Source: Lepidodermella squamata (taxonomy: Eukaryota; Gastrotricha). From it: a stretch of 64,000 bases of DNA. Position numbers and translations under genes: made by a program. Positions 31,221 through 43,084 of this stretch are shown one piece after another; within the stretch, counting starts at the first letter, position 1, and every line of letters begins with the position of its first letter. The DNA is taken from positions 496,001 through 560,000 of the forward strand of contig JBLDXI010000042.1 of the NCBI GenBank assembly GCA_047495785.1. The letters run 5' to 3'. A model generated the notes under the pieces. That model searched no databases. It had not been told where the DNA came from and saw only the letters and a list, made by a program, of their open reading frames with translations.

Positions 31221-32897
31221 TCATCTGTGTGAGTTGACTGCCATTCGATATTTATCTATGGTTGCTGCAGACAAGAAATGAAGGCGGTCATCTTCATCAA
31301 GCAATTCTTCATCAAGCAAGTTCTCAGCTGTTATCTTCTTCTGTAGCCAGACGCCGTCTCTGGTTCGGGAGCGTGACAAATCTGTATAGAGCATGTGAGG
31401 ATCAATTTTGCCACGATACATTTGAGGTTTGACATCGGAAATGACCAGGCGATCGACCGTACAGCCTTGCAGACCAAAGCATGTCGTACCAAAGGCCGGA
31501 ATAATGGGATATTGTCTGATCGTGTATCGGTGTTGCTGAAACTGATATTAAATCGGCAGCTTGAAGACAATAGATATGAGTAAGTTAATGGAAATCAGCT
31601 CACCGGCGTAGACGACGTAAAAAACATCTTCATGGACAAGGGAAGGGACGGCGTCAACCAAGCGTGAGTCACGATTGTCAAACTTTATTAGATGAGACTT
31701 CAAAACCTCGCCAGCACCGCCATATACGACTTCAATTTTCCCGAGGCTTTGTGCCATAGCGACAGTTTGAAGCGTGTGCCAATCCGCGCGTCTGAATAGT
31801 TCGTGGTCTCCCGTGACGAATTTGTCGGCTATTGAAAATCGAGGGGGGCGGAATTTCGCTGTCGCTTTCGCTTTACCTTTTTCCAGTTTTCGTTGAATGC
31901 CTCGCAAATGTGCCCATGCCCTTCGTTCCATCCATACAGACCATTCACCCTGAATCTTCTCGAATGATCTCGGAGACAACAACAATCCTTTGAGCCTTTT
32001 GTCGATGCGTGAACAATCGTACTCTTTCAATATCGGTTTCGTGGCCCATTTTCCTGGTCTGAAAAGAAAGGCACGTTTCCTCGCAAGTTCAACAGAAAAA
32101 TATTACCTCAGGACAAGACGCATGGCTCGAAACGGCAAATCGGTAACTTTTATCTGTTTGCACTTGACACGATACTGCCATTCGTCAGTGACGCAGCAAG
32201 CCCGAAGCCCAACATTTTTGTCCTTAAAATGATCAATGCATTGCTTTTCCAATAAAGCTTGGCGTTCTTCAGTCAACGGGATAAGTACGAATCGGCTATT
32301 CATCGTAGCCACTTCTTCAAGCGACAGGTGGATGAGTTTCTTTTTTTCTTGTCTCGCCAACTTGACCTCCATCAAGCGTTCAGTTTTCTCATCAGATGTT
32401 TCCGATGCGAGTTTGTGTTTTCTATTTGCGGCTTTTTGATTTGACCTCTGTAAGATTGTATGCATTTTAATATAAATTTAGTCTCACAGTCAAATATGAT
32501 TTACCCACGAATAACTCACCATGTTTTTCGATTCACGTGATTCGTTTGCCCTCTTTTCAGTTTCGGCTTCAAGGCGGTACAACCTTGCTTCAAGCGTTTC
32601 ACTTGCTAGCTTGATGGCCTTAGCTTCCAGCCGATCCGTGGTTTCTTCGGGCGTCTCCAAAGACCGCCGAATGGCGATCGCTTCCTTCTCCTTTACCCTC
32701 CGGGTCTCGGTTCGTTCTGGCTTCTCCAAAGACCGTCGAATGACAGCAGCTACTCTCATTTTGGCCAGACGATCCAAATAGCGCTGAGGTTTCTCATTCA
32801 GGCGACGATTTCTGTCCCTAATTTGCTTTTTAGATGTCTGTTCCTTTTCGTGATTCGTGACACTCTCAGTTTTATTGCCATTTATTGCCATTGCCAA
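31221..32897 (-). CDS. STPR-repeat and helicase-like protein, upstream exons
   Basis: Exon 1 (32520-32897) encodes Lys/Arg/Glu-rich repeats of about 23 residues (AIAIRRSLETPEETTDRLEA, AIKLASETLEARLYRLEAE), the STPR DNA-binding repeat of FMBP-1-type proteins. Exon 2 (32107-32447) has one more repeat and then FVLIPLTEERQALLEKQC. Exon 3 (31604-32058) adds an unassigned domain. A segment at 31221-31535 has helicase superfamily 1 motifs V and VI (IIPAFGTTCFGLQGCTVDRL; MLYTDLSRSRTRDGVWL), like PIF1/Helitron helicases, but I could not join it to exon 3 in frame. Motifs I-IV are absent. It is probably a derived or degenerate helicase gene continuing into the OB-fold exons at 29618-30989. Confidence 0.5.
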
Positions 32898-32970
32898 GTT
32901 TAGCTTTAAGAAATGATTATAGCATCAATTTTCCTCTCGAAAATTATATTACATGCCTATGAGAGTATAA

Positions 32971-33121
32971 CACGTCGCGGAAGAACTCGCACTTCGGAAA
33001 AAGTCCGACTGTACCCGAGTACAGTAGGTGTAAATATAATGGAAAAATACAGCCAGCCAACCGTACTCGACAGTACAGCAATCAGAAAAAAACACCTAAG
33101 TGCGAGTTCTTCCGCGACGTG
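32971..33121. mobile_element. 151-bp MITE with perfect 24-bp inverted ends
   Basis: The ends start CACGTCGCGGAAGAACTCGC and are exact inverse copies over 24 bp. The interior contains TACCCGAGTACAGTA and TACTCGACAGTACA palindromes. It lies 74 bp upstream of the STPR gene start, where it could influence the promoter. Confidence 0.8.
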
Positions 33122-33236
33122 AACATAAGAGTAAAATTATAAGAGTAAGAATTTAATTTGCTCAAAATGTATAAGTTGCTCTTTGCTCAAATTGTATTAT
33201 TTATTGTTATAACAATCAAAGTTTATTGTCTTGCGT

Positions 33237-33349
33237 GACAGGCGTGCATAGACTGTGCGCACACTGGCGGCTTGTCTTGTGGAGTGCGCGACAGGCGTGC
33301 ATAGACTGTGCGCACACTGGCGGCATACAAACAAACAAACAAACAAACA
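33237..33349. repeat. Direct repeat pair and CAAA microsatellite
   Basis: GACAGGCGTGCATAGACTGT and the following GCGCACACTGGCGGC occur twice with a 53-bp period (33237 and 33290). A run of AAAC repeats (33327-33350) follows, next to the piggyBac stop codon. CACACTGGCGGC loosely resembles the piggyBac end CACATTGGCTGCC. Confidence 0.6.
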
Positions 33350-33354
33350 ACTTG

Positions 33355-34758
33355 TCAACTCACAAACGGTGACAGTATGGGGGTTCCCCCCGGCCTTTGG
33401 CAGAACTTTGAAGTAGCTTTTCGAACCTTACTCCTGCTCCAACATTTCTGGCAGTTGGTTCGTTTTCGCCGGTTGCCTTTGTCTCTTTCCTCTTTTCGAG
33501 CAATAATGTGTTTACCACCACGAAGATTTGCAACGTCATCAACGGGCTCTGCGAAACGGCGGTATTTTCAGGTTGGCATACGTTGACGATATCAGGTTGG
33601 CACGTCGTGGTTATCAAATGAACCTCCCTTTTGTCCTTGAACTTGAGGTATGTTAACCCGTGATCTCGAATCATTGCGCTAGCAACGGTTCCTTTTTCTA
33701 GCTTCGCTTCAGTAACCGATGTAGGCAGACCCCTAGAGCGAAATAATATAATCTAACTTCGAACCAGTCTTACTTATTCTTACTTGCGATTGCGACGAAT
33801 GGTGCCAGTGCAATGAGTTCTGCAGCAATCAAAGATTTTGCCAGACACATTGATGCATACCAGTTATCAACAAACAAATGCCGCCCTTGATTCAATAAAT
33901 TACTGTTTCGTAAAAGCCTCCTGACTATTCGCTCCGCTTTGTTACGATCTTTATCATCTTCGTTTTTTCCAGCATAGACTTCCAAATCAACAACGTACCC
34001 TGGGTAAATTTTAAAATTTTTAAAATTTTAAATATTTCTATAATTTTTTAAATGAAAATTTGAAATACAATTTCAAAATTTTTATATTTTCAAATTTTTC
34101 AAATTTTTATAATATCAAATTTTTCAAATTTTTCAAATATTTAAAATTTCAAATTTTTCAAATTTGTAAATTTTTATAATTTTCTTACCAGTTACGTTGC
34201 ACAGCTTGAGTAGTTTGATACCGAACTTTTTCCCTGAGGGTGCTTTTTCCCTTTTATGTACTGACGCCAATAAAGTCTTCCTCGCCAAGGCACCATTGTT
34301 TCATTTATTACAATATCTTCAACGGGGTTGTAGGCCGTTCGAAATTGAGTTACCAATTCATCAATGACCGGGGTTACCCGCCAGAGTCTGTCGCTCATTG
34401 CTTCGATATCGCCCTGCTCCAAATTCGTCGGATCTCGAAAGTCCCAATGTGTCAGCAATTCGAAAAATCGAGTACGGGAGAAGAATCGTGGGACAACCAT
34501 GTTATGGTAAAGTAAATTGTTGCTCCAATAGTTTTCGATGCGAGGATATTGAACAAGACCCATGTAGATCAGAATAGCAAGAAACAGAATGACTTTAGCA
34601 ACTGAGGTGCGTTTCCAAGCTCCACTCGGGTTATTCCGATCACCAGTAGCATTCGTGTTGTCGGTTGAATATCGCAGAAAGTCGTACTTTTCTCTCGGTA
34701 GTGGTACACTTACTGCCAAAATGATGGGCGCATGCCCATTTTTATACTTATCTGACAT
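33355..34758 (-). pseudogene. piggyBac transposase, degenerate
   Basis: Minus-strand frames cover a DDE_Tnp_1_7-type transposase. 34758-34192 encodes IYMGLVQYPRIENYWS and HWDFRDPTNLEQ, then IVINETMVPWRGR, where the first catalytic aspartate (normally IDE) is Asn. A frameshift near 34215 precedes KFGIKLLKLCN. A 160-bp AT-rich intron (about 34000-34195) leads to VVDLEVYAGKNEDD and HLFVDNWYAS with the second aspartate kept (33985-33770). Then come GLTYLKFKDKREVHLIT (33674) and, in another frame, a C-terminal Cys finger (RTNCQKCWSRSKVRKATSKF) ending at 33355. The GVDTLDQ-type region with the third aspartate is missing. The N-terminal 100 or so residues are also absent. It cannot be an active transposase. 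Confidence 0.85.
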
Positions 34759-36100
34759 ATCGTCACGTTGCGTTTGAAAGGGGCCGCTATTTTATTTTTA
34801 TTACTACAATTGAATATAATTACCGAATATGGCTCAAATTTTATATCATTTAACTCCTCTCGCGATGACCTATCCAATGATGCAGGTAGTATTCACATAA
34901 TTACTTTCGTTGTAATTCAAACCTGAATTTAATTTAACCGTGTTTTTTATTTATTATCGATGCAGATTCACAGTATTTCTATTATTAATATTCTTGACAT
35001 CAGTTCCGCCCAATGGGAGGCGGCTAATGAATTGCCGTTTTTGATCGATCTGACGGCTTCCGCAGGGTAGATCACGGTCAAGTGAGAAAGGCCCTTTCAT
35101 GAGTCAGGGTGAATTTATCACCCCTAGCGGAAAAACCGAAACATCTCAACGATGTCAAGTTCATGTGCGGATCAATTTTCCATGTTAAGACATATGATGT
35201 TCTTGCATGAACTTAAACCACATAAACCACACATCAAATCGTACATGAATGTGTGATGGAAACAGCAATATCATGTCGTGTTGAATGATGAAAAACATTT
35301 TATTTTTATGTTTTTGCGGCACACGTTCATTTCAAGTTCTTGCACGATCTCACACGGTCTTGCAGGTTCCTGCGTAGACGTCAACTTGGACGTTTTCTTT
35401 GATTCCTCCACCGAATCCTGACAATTGAGGCAGAATTTCGATCGCCAAGTTTCAGCTGCAACCGTTTGAGAACTTTAGTTTCTAACTTCAACAGATGCCT
35501 GAGCTGCTTTTTTAGAAAAATTCAACTTGTAGATTGTATACCTGAGTCGACGCTAGGTACGCAATAACGATCTTAGGCAACATTGATTTTTTATTAATGG
35601 AAAATGACCAGAATAGCGTTTATCAACATGCACTTTTCAATTCATCAATTTGTAAAATAGATTTCCCGGTCGATTTATCGTTAACTGGAGCGGAGAAAAT
35701 CAGAATAGCCTTTCGGTGCTGTTTTGCTAAAAATAGACCTTGAGACACACAATCAGAAATTAACGGGGGTCACATGGCGCTGTAGTAAATTAATCAACAC
35801 AATGGTACAAACGCCACTGATAACAAACCAACGACTACGCAGTATAAGCGGAACATGATACTGACAACAATATCAAAATATTGCAAGTGTTATACTGTTA
35901 CTGTTACATATTCGTCGATTCTTTGATTTACAAAGATAATTTCAAGCGCAAGCAGTCTAAATAATTATCTTAGGCCGTAGGCGATATTTTAGGGATAATT
36001 CGTAGCGTCCATGCAATTCAGGGAGGCGAATATTATTTGGGGTATGCTGCTACTGAGAGAAATGGAGCGTGTAGCCGATTTGAACGATTTGCAGAGGCTT
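34759..36100. other. Non-coding DNA
   Basis: No ORF, transposon end or RNA gene recognised in 1.3 kb. The second end of the piggyBac element should lie here, but I do not find TTAA with a matching terminus. Confidence 0.5.
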
Positions 36101-36179
36101 GTTTATAAAAATAGCATGTTTATAGAAATTACAACTCCCCTGCCCCTACAACTCGTTGCTAATCACTTCGAGACATAAC

Positions 36180-36611
36180 AAAATTCGCCAGAAAATAGCG
36201 AACGAATTGCGCGGCCAGGGATATAATGTCACTGAGGAAGGACATTGTGTAGCCAGCAACGGCTCTTCTCGACGCTTTGATATCCTAGCCCTCTGAAAAG
36301 GAAGCCGAACAGGAATAATTATTGATCCAACTATCAGATGCGAGTCTTCGCAAAACCAATTCGAATTGGTCGATGCGGAAAAACGCGCAATATACGAGCC
36401 GTGTAGCAAGTTTATTTGCGAAGCATACAACCTAGATTCAATAGAAGTACATGGACTATACATCGGTGCCTGCGGATCCCTGACAACAGAAGCCGTAAAA
36501 CTTCTGCGCGACTATGGCATCAACGCCGGCACAGCCATCGATATCGCTTCACAGGCCCTCAAAGACAGTATTCGAATTCTTCACCACCATCTATATTCCA
36601 ACCCACGATAA
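36180..36611 (+). mobile_element. R2/R4-type LINE C-terminal fragment (restriction-like endonuclease region)
   Basis: Frames read QGYNVTEEGHCVASNGSSRR, FDILAL, IIIDPTIRCESSQNQFELVD and then AEKRAIYEPCSKFICEAYN and SIEVHGLYIGACGSL. The DPTIR..E..K-x-x-Y pattern and the EVHGLYIGA tail are typical of LINEs with a restriction-like endonuclease after the RT. The 5' part and RT are absent, and a stop and a frameshift occur near 36295. It is a dead 3' fragment. Confidence 0.65.
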
Positions 36612-36997
36612 CTAACCAATACTTATTATTAAGAAATATCACCTATACTGAAATTAATTAACTCATATCTCTGTGTCTTAAAGGCAATGTTACTAATAAT
36701 TATGTAACGCAGACCACCAATAAATCGGTATCTCTCTCAAGGCTAGATTTGATCTTGGATATTTATCTTATCAGTGAAGTCCTGATCTATCTCAGTCCAC
36801 ACATGTTGCTTGTATTTTTCATTGAAAAGAGCCACATTGAAAAACTCGCCCAAGAAGCAACTGACGTCGGAATCCGTCTACACGCCTTGACCGGCGACAA
36901 TCACCGAGCCAACATTGCAACCGTCGAGACTTTGGGAATGTCAAATGAAATCGGAGAAACTAATGTTGTTGAAAAATTGGCGAGGTTCAGCTTCCGG

Positions 36998-37164
36998 CAG
37001 TGTGCGAAGTAGGAACCGGGAGCTAAGGTGTTTTCTACTTGTTTTCTATGACCCAGCAGAGGAAACCAAAGGGTCCCCCCTGTGGATTTTTTCAGCCTTC
37101 CTCTGGTTGCAGTCCCGGAGCTGGGGTGTCGCGACACCCCAGCACCCCTGTACTTCGCACCCTG
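36998..37164. mobile_element. hAT-type MITE inside the P-element relic
   Basis: The ends CAGTGTGCGAAGTA and (inverse) CAGGGTGCGAAGTA are inverted copies. The flanks GCTTCCGG and GCTTTCGG are an 8-bp target duplication with one mismatch. The interior includes an 18-bp perfect palindrome GGGGTGTCGCGACACCCC (37123-37140) and the repeat AAAGGGTCCCCCCTGTGG, seen again near 44321. A related right end lies near 50905-50950. Confidence 0.75.
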
Positions 37165-38184
37165 GCTTTCGGTGAAAATGTTCTGGCTTCCAGATCAGTC
37201 GCATAACATAAAGCAGCTGCGCGGCCATTTCTCAACATCTGAGATCATCGAATTCACTCTGAAGAATGTGAAGCACGCTGCCAAGTGGAAAGATCTTGTT
37301 GCTATGGTGGAATTGAAGAAAAGGCTTGGCCGGACCTTTGCAACACCGTTTGATCAACAGCACCTCGACTGGTGGACCGCGCCTATGAGAGTTTATCTTG
37401 CCGAACAGATGTTCAGCGAACGTAACGTGAAGTGCCTCATGCTAGGAGAAAGGGCCGGCGTGCCAAGTTTAAAGCAGTCGAGAGGAACTCAGGTTTTCTT
37501 GCAAGCTATCGATCGCAGAAATGATCGTTGCAACAGCCGTTCGCCAGTCGGCGACAAGCCCGCAAGATCTGCAGTTTAAAGCTAGCTTCAAACAAGTTGA
37601 AGCTGACTTGGAATCGGCGTGCGAAGTGCTTGAATCAGCGTTCATCACAAGGAAAGTTTGGAATCCAAAAAGCAAGAAATACGAATTCCGGCGAGAAAAA
37701 GCGGTAGAGTCGCAAGTTAGTGCCGGCTTTGTCGGCTAAGTTATCGCCTGCCGGGCGGTTCGCGAAATCACGAAGTCGCTTTTGGACAATTTCAATTTCA
37801 AGTTCGTTCGAACTTATTACTTTCGCGATGACGTGACCGAACTGCTATTTGGATTCCTTAGAAGTTGCGGTGGTTGCGCAACCAATCTCACCCAGCCGCA
37901 AATCTTGGCAGGCATTCAGAATTCAATAATTTATCGAACCAATAAGGCGCGAACTTCGCATGTGAAAAGTGAGGGGTCGAATAGTACTTTCTCAGTGTGG
38001 AGTTGTTTGCCGAAGCCGAAGAAGATCCAGGCTGCTGATACTGATGACCGAAAAATTGAAGAAGCTGTCTCAGCTATGATATTGAATGCTGAAAAGCAGC
38101 GAGACGAGTCGGCATGTGAAAACTTACGTACAAGGCTGCAGTCACCTGTTCTGACTATGCGAGAAGCGAATGACTCATATACAG

Positions 38185-38422
38185 CCCAGTCGAAAAAAAG
38201 TAGACCATGGCTGGATCTAAATTTGACACTGGGATAGATCGTATGGGTTCGACCCTACGTAGATCCAGTGGTAAAATTTGGACCTACACAGGATTGATGC
38301 CCGTAGATCCAGTCTAATAGATCGACAATAGGTCAGAAAAAACAGCTATTTCAGACGAATATTTTGCCTTTTGGATCTACCTACGATCTACTGAGCTCTC
38401 GGTCTACTGATTTTCGTCTGGG
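38185..38422 (+). mobile_element. 238-bp MITE, copy 1
   Basis: Imperfect inverted ends CCCAGTCGAAAAAAAGTAGA and CCCAGACGAAAATCAGTAGA (inverse strand), flanked by AG on both sides. The interior is full of GATCTAC/GTAGATC motifs. It splits the P-element tail. A second copy lies inverted at 50511-50747. Confidence 0.85.
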
Positions 38423-38923
38423 AGCTGCGGATACTTGTCTTCGAGGGTTTTGGAGGATTTGGAAACGGATTGCCATGGCTGTTATAAAAGTGTGACTGGT
38501 GAGGGATCAGACGTATCAATTCTAATGATTGCACTAAAATCATACGATCCTGATCGACAGCTTCTTACAGTGCCATCTCGAGCAGTCTACTTGCTAACGT
38601 CGAGAGCCTTCAAAATTTTCGAAATTTACAAGTCCTACATTTTGAGACACCCGAAGCCTGCAGCTGTTGCTGCTGCCCTGATTTTGAGGGAAGTTGTAGA
38701 CGACCAAAGGATACGTTTTTGCGCGAGCATCGAGAATGTTGGTTCGCAAATCATACCAAAGTTGATTTTCAGGTCGAAAAACAGCCGACAAGCCGAAGAA
38801 AGGCGCCGCAATTTCAAGGGAAAGAATGAGCAGAAAATGCTTTTCGCTAGTTCAGTTGTTCGAACAGCATTTTTTATGTTTCCTTCTCTTCTGGGTGAAA
38901 AAATAAATGAGAGTTTCCGGTAG

Positions 38924-40600
38924 CATTCGTCATTTGTGTTCGGTAGCGTAAGATTAAAGCTTTGTCATTAATCGTTCGGTTAATATTGGGACACAACGGT
39001 TAACCAAGAAGTAGAGACCATTTTTTCTCGAAGCTTTGATTTCGAAGTTCCTTTGTTGGCAGGTCAGAGTATATAGCTTTCATGATATGCAGAGATATAG
39101 GAGGAGAGTGAATAATAAGAAAAAATAAGTAATGAATAGTTGTTGGGAAGCATCAAAAGCGCACTATTTTGCTTCCCAACATCGCTTGATAAATATTTTG
39201 ATATCAAAAGAAGCGTCAGAAGCTGATCTATCTTTTTTGATACATTTGCGACCTTGTGTCATTCAAAGTCACAATAAAATGTGACCTAATAGTGACATAT
39301 TTCGTTGAGAATAATTATTGAACTTAAACACCTTATAACAGACGGACCGTAATTTCCCAAGAAAATTGATTGATATTTTAAAGGAAATTTGAAGGTGAGC
39401 AGAAACGGTACTGCTTTGGAAAAATTTATCAACCGCTGCTATTTTAAAATGGCCGGGAAAAGTGAGGATTTTAGGTACAAAATGCATGTAAAACAACCTT
39501 CAAATCCATGAAAAAATCCTCCTAAATGCCAATTTTCCCTATTTTTGCTCTTGAATTCAAACTTCATGTTTTTACCAACTATGATTTATAGCACTCTGAT
39601 CACTACGTTCTCTATGATAAGCCCGATCTGATCCAGTCATGAAGCGTACTATAGGACGACGCTATATGAGTAGCACTATTGTTTTGCCACTGTTATTTGC
39701 TGTTAAATTATTATAGTATAGTATTTATAAGTCGCCGCACTGTCTTCTAGTGACTGTTTTTACAGTAACTAGTCTCTAGTGACTCTTTTTCAGTAACTGC
39801 ATTTTTTGTCATTTATGGCGAATTATTTTGTAAGGGAGAAAAAATATCGATTCCTCTAATACGACTTCTTGAGCTAGAATGCTTTGTCAAGAAGCAAATG
39901 GAAATATACAAATGTATTTTTGAATTCCTGCGGATGATCTTTCGATAAACCCTTAACTGCCTCAATGTTTATCGTTACGCCAAGCGCCAAGTCAAACGCA
40001 TGATTTTCAAACAAAAGACGCAGATAAGATTTGTTTGAATCTGCATATGTAGTCAGGTTGCAGGCTGTACACTACTGCACTGATTTTCTTTTAAGAAAAA
40101 TGGTAAAACTCGCAGTAATAAGTAATAAGTTAAATAAGGCAGTAATTATCGTCTGTAGCCTTCGAGTACCTGTTTATATTTCCATTCATGGCGATACAAA
40201 TTACCGGAAAAATTGAGCGATCGATGTAACTAGTATCGGGTGATTGCATAATATGGACTCTACGAATCATGTGGCTTATTTACCGTCATAATCTTTGTTG
40301 GTATATTTCAAGTCAGTATCAGATATTCAACGCATAGTTCTTGTTTTACTTTTCCTCCGCCTTGATGTAATCACTCGACTCATCGGCCTCACTTCACTAT
40401 CCAGGCCTCCGTAGACAGTAAACTTCTTAAAACCTCATTTTCACTTGTCAAAGGTTTTCCCCGGGGGGCAATATTTAATATTCCCAGGGGAATTCATTTT
40501 CAAGGTAATTATAGCTCAAAATTTCAAATTAGCAAAAAAATTGCACCCAAGGGTGCATTAAGGGTGGGGCTGTGTTCGATGACAGCCCCAATCACACACA
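38924..40600. other. Non-coding DNA with a 12-bp-stem hairpin
   Basis: No gene recognised. TGTTGGGAAGCA at 39141-39152 pairs with TGCTTCCCAACA at 39170-39181 (17-nt loop). The remainder is AT-rich without clear structure. Confidence 0.5.
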
Positions 40601-40878
40601 GCGTGTCTCGTAAGTCGCGCAACCGACCGGGATTGTGAAAAAGATTTAGTTCCTGAAAAAGCTTATTCTTGAGTAGTTCTTGAGTAATGACTTCTTGATT
40701 AAGCTTATTAATTGTTGGCAATATCCAACGAGGAATTAAGTGAGTAATCTCAACATTGAAAACTTTGTGCCACTAAATACCGTTAATGCTCTGAAGAGAA
40801 ACATACCAACGGAGTTTAGTGACTTCGATTTGATCTTAAAAAGGAAATGGTACGGTTGCGCAGCCTTATGAGACACGC
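40601..40878. mobile_element. MITE-like element with about 24-bp inverted ends
   Basis: GCGTGTCTCGTAAGTCGCGC at the left end is the inverse of GCGCAGCCTTATGAGACACGC at the right end, with three differences. There is no transposase inside, and no target duplication was identified. Confidence 0.6.
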
Positions 40879-41189
40879 CTAGACGGTTTGCTTACAGCTT
40901 CACTTTAGTAAAATCGTTGCGGTAACCAGCTGTCAGCTGACAATAACAACTAATTTCCAAGCGGCAGATATTCATTAGCTTAAATAGAATCTCGAATGTT
41001 ACTGCTTTTGTATAATAAAAATTAAACTGTTTGTTCGCTGAATTTAATTGAATTGCAGATGAAAATACTATGAAACTGTGCCATTAGATCGACGACGTAT
41101 TGAGAGTAAAATGATCGCGACGAGAAAATAATGCCATAAGAAAATAAGGCTTTTGCTAATTCGATTATTTTTTTTAACACATGTAGGCC

Positions 41190-41426
41190 ATGCTTATATC
41201 AGCGAAGACTAGCGGACTTTTTAGGGTCGTCACCAAGGCGATCAATACAGATCACCTGGGGCTGGGTTATCTTCAGCATGATGCATGTTTGGATTGTTCT
41301 TTTTTTGAAATGCGCTTCTCAAGCGCTCAGCTGACAAAGTTTATTGCAAGCCTTAGCGGACTTTTTAGGGTCGTCGCTCAACTATTCAAATCAGAACAGC
41401 CGGGGCTAAGAGTGCTTGCTGCATAA
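41190..41426. repeat. Dispersed direct repeat
   Basis: AGCGGACTTTTTAGGGTCGT occurs at 41211 and again at 41355, each followed by CAGGGGCT/CTGGGGCTGG-like sequence. No coding signal. Confidence 0.45.
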
Positions 41427-43084
41427 AACTATTGTCTTAGTACAGAAAAAATTACGAAAAGACAAAATAAAGCTGGCTTTTTGGCAGCGAATATTGTTAT
41501 TAATCCTCAACGACACTATTTTCTTAAGTCGCGAACATCTATCAGAGAAATATCTGAAATTTTGAAGGCGTTCAGCAATAGTCAGTTTAATAGAGGCATT
41601 TGCTATTCAAGCTATTCAGCTAATTTTTGAACAATTTTTTGTGAATGCAGATCTTAGATGGGTAAAGGCACCTCAGTGAGGGTGAACAGCTGTTATCAAC
41701 ACGTAACAAGTAATATCAACAGATCCTGATTGATTATGCCAAGACATCTACCGCTTGTCTATGATTTCAGATAAACTTAAATGGCTATGTAGGACGATGA
41801 TGGCTAAGATAATATCGCTAAGATATCGACTGTATCCCAATTTACATATTATTTACATTTTTCAATCCACGCGCATTTTTTTATTTCCAATCTGCCAAGA
41901 AACTGCACTATTTGCCTTTTTCTAATAAAAAATGCCCACAGTGGATCTATTTGTATACTATTTGCGAAAATCGTCGAGGCCACTAAGCTGATGAGCCGTA
42001 ATGACTAATATTCAAGCCTGCCAATGACCGCTTTTCAACGATAACATGTGGCCAATAGAAAATAATGGTTGATGGTAATTAACTTATTGATGGAAGAGAG
42101 TTCTAGAATAGAAATCACTGGCGTAGAACTGCAAAATCGTAACGCGCTGTAAAACCGCCGGTAGTGACGAGTGACGAAGCATAGGGTGAATTTTTCCCCA
42201 GGTCGGCAGTCACCTCAAAGATCCGGATGATTCCACCGAAAATGCGCGCTTCGAGGCGAATGGCCACCGTAATCCCTTTTACGGCAAGGAGGCAACTGCC
42301 GCGGATTTGGAAATGATCTGCATTTGCGCCTTTCTTCATGGCGAAGCCTCTGGCGTGCAGTTCTTGCATGCGCTGTTGCTGACCTATCGATAGCCAGCGT
42401 CTGATCCCAAGAAGGGCTAGGAAGATCTTTCCAATCGCTTCGATAGGTAAAGGGAGCTGACAACCCAGCTCATCACGCGGACCAGACGATGTTCTTCGTT
42501 TGCCACAAAGCTCGATTTACGAGTATCGGCGTTTTCGATCGATTTTTATGTTTTTGCTCTTCTGTTGTCAGTCACAGAAAATGGTCCCCTATTTCTATCA
42601 ACCTTCTTCACTTCAACATAGTGTGAAAAAGTCTATTATCTGGCCTTTGCCCACCACTTCTGCTTTATTTACATAAGCATACAACATCACGAATATAGAT
42701 AAATTATTTATGTGGAAGCATAATAATTTCAATCATAATAATTCAAAAAATTAAGGCAACCATACACCTACGCGTTTCGGCTTTTATCGCCATCTTCAGG
42801 GTCTAGCAAAGAAATTCACAACATAAATTAAGCTAATTTCAGATGTCAACAATCAGTACGAGCCAAACAATCAGGCAAAACGCGCTGTATGGTTCCTTGG
42901 CCTTATTTTTTTGAAGTATTATCTACTATGATATCGCTATACCATCAACAAATAAAATCAGAGCTTCAAATGTCAATCATATCAAGTGACGACACGACAT
43001 TTCATAACAAATCCACACATGACATAAAACTTACAACATGCAGGGAAGGGCGCTTGTCAGAAGCAAACTGAAGCAGAGTAGAGA
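41427..43084. other. Non-coding DNA with a Penelope-like 3' motif candidate
   Basis: Mostly featureless. The minus strand at 42771-42799 reads CTGAAGA...GCCGAAACGCG, a hammerhead-like core often found at Penelope-like element ends (see findings). An 84-residue minus-strand ORF at 42115-42369 has no recognisable motif and is not called. Confidence 0.35.

Larger units (their letters stand above)
36800..38923 (+). pseudogene. P-element / THAP9-like transposase, interrupted
   Basis: Successive frames match THAP-family transposases: AQEATDVGIRLHALTGDNHR (36850-36990); LPDQSHNIKQLRGHF, FDQQHLDWWTAPMRVYLAEQ and FLQAIDRRND (37170-37580); FRDDVTELLFGFLRSCGGC and TQPQILAGIQNSIIY (37820-37940), the tail signature of THAP9; then DCHGCYKSVTGEG and LTVPSRAVYLL (38465-38605). 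The N-terminal THAP zinc finger is missing. Two MITEs (36998-37164 and 38185-38422) are inserted in the coding region, and there are frame shifts near 37560 and 37740. It is an old, inactive copy or a decayed domesticated gene. Confidence 0.75.

Noticed and set aside
42115-42463. Minus-strand ORFs of 82-84 codons
   Set aside because: Composition is plausible for coding, but no motif, splice context or homologue is recognised.
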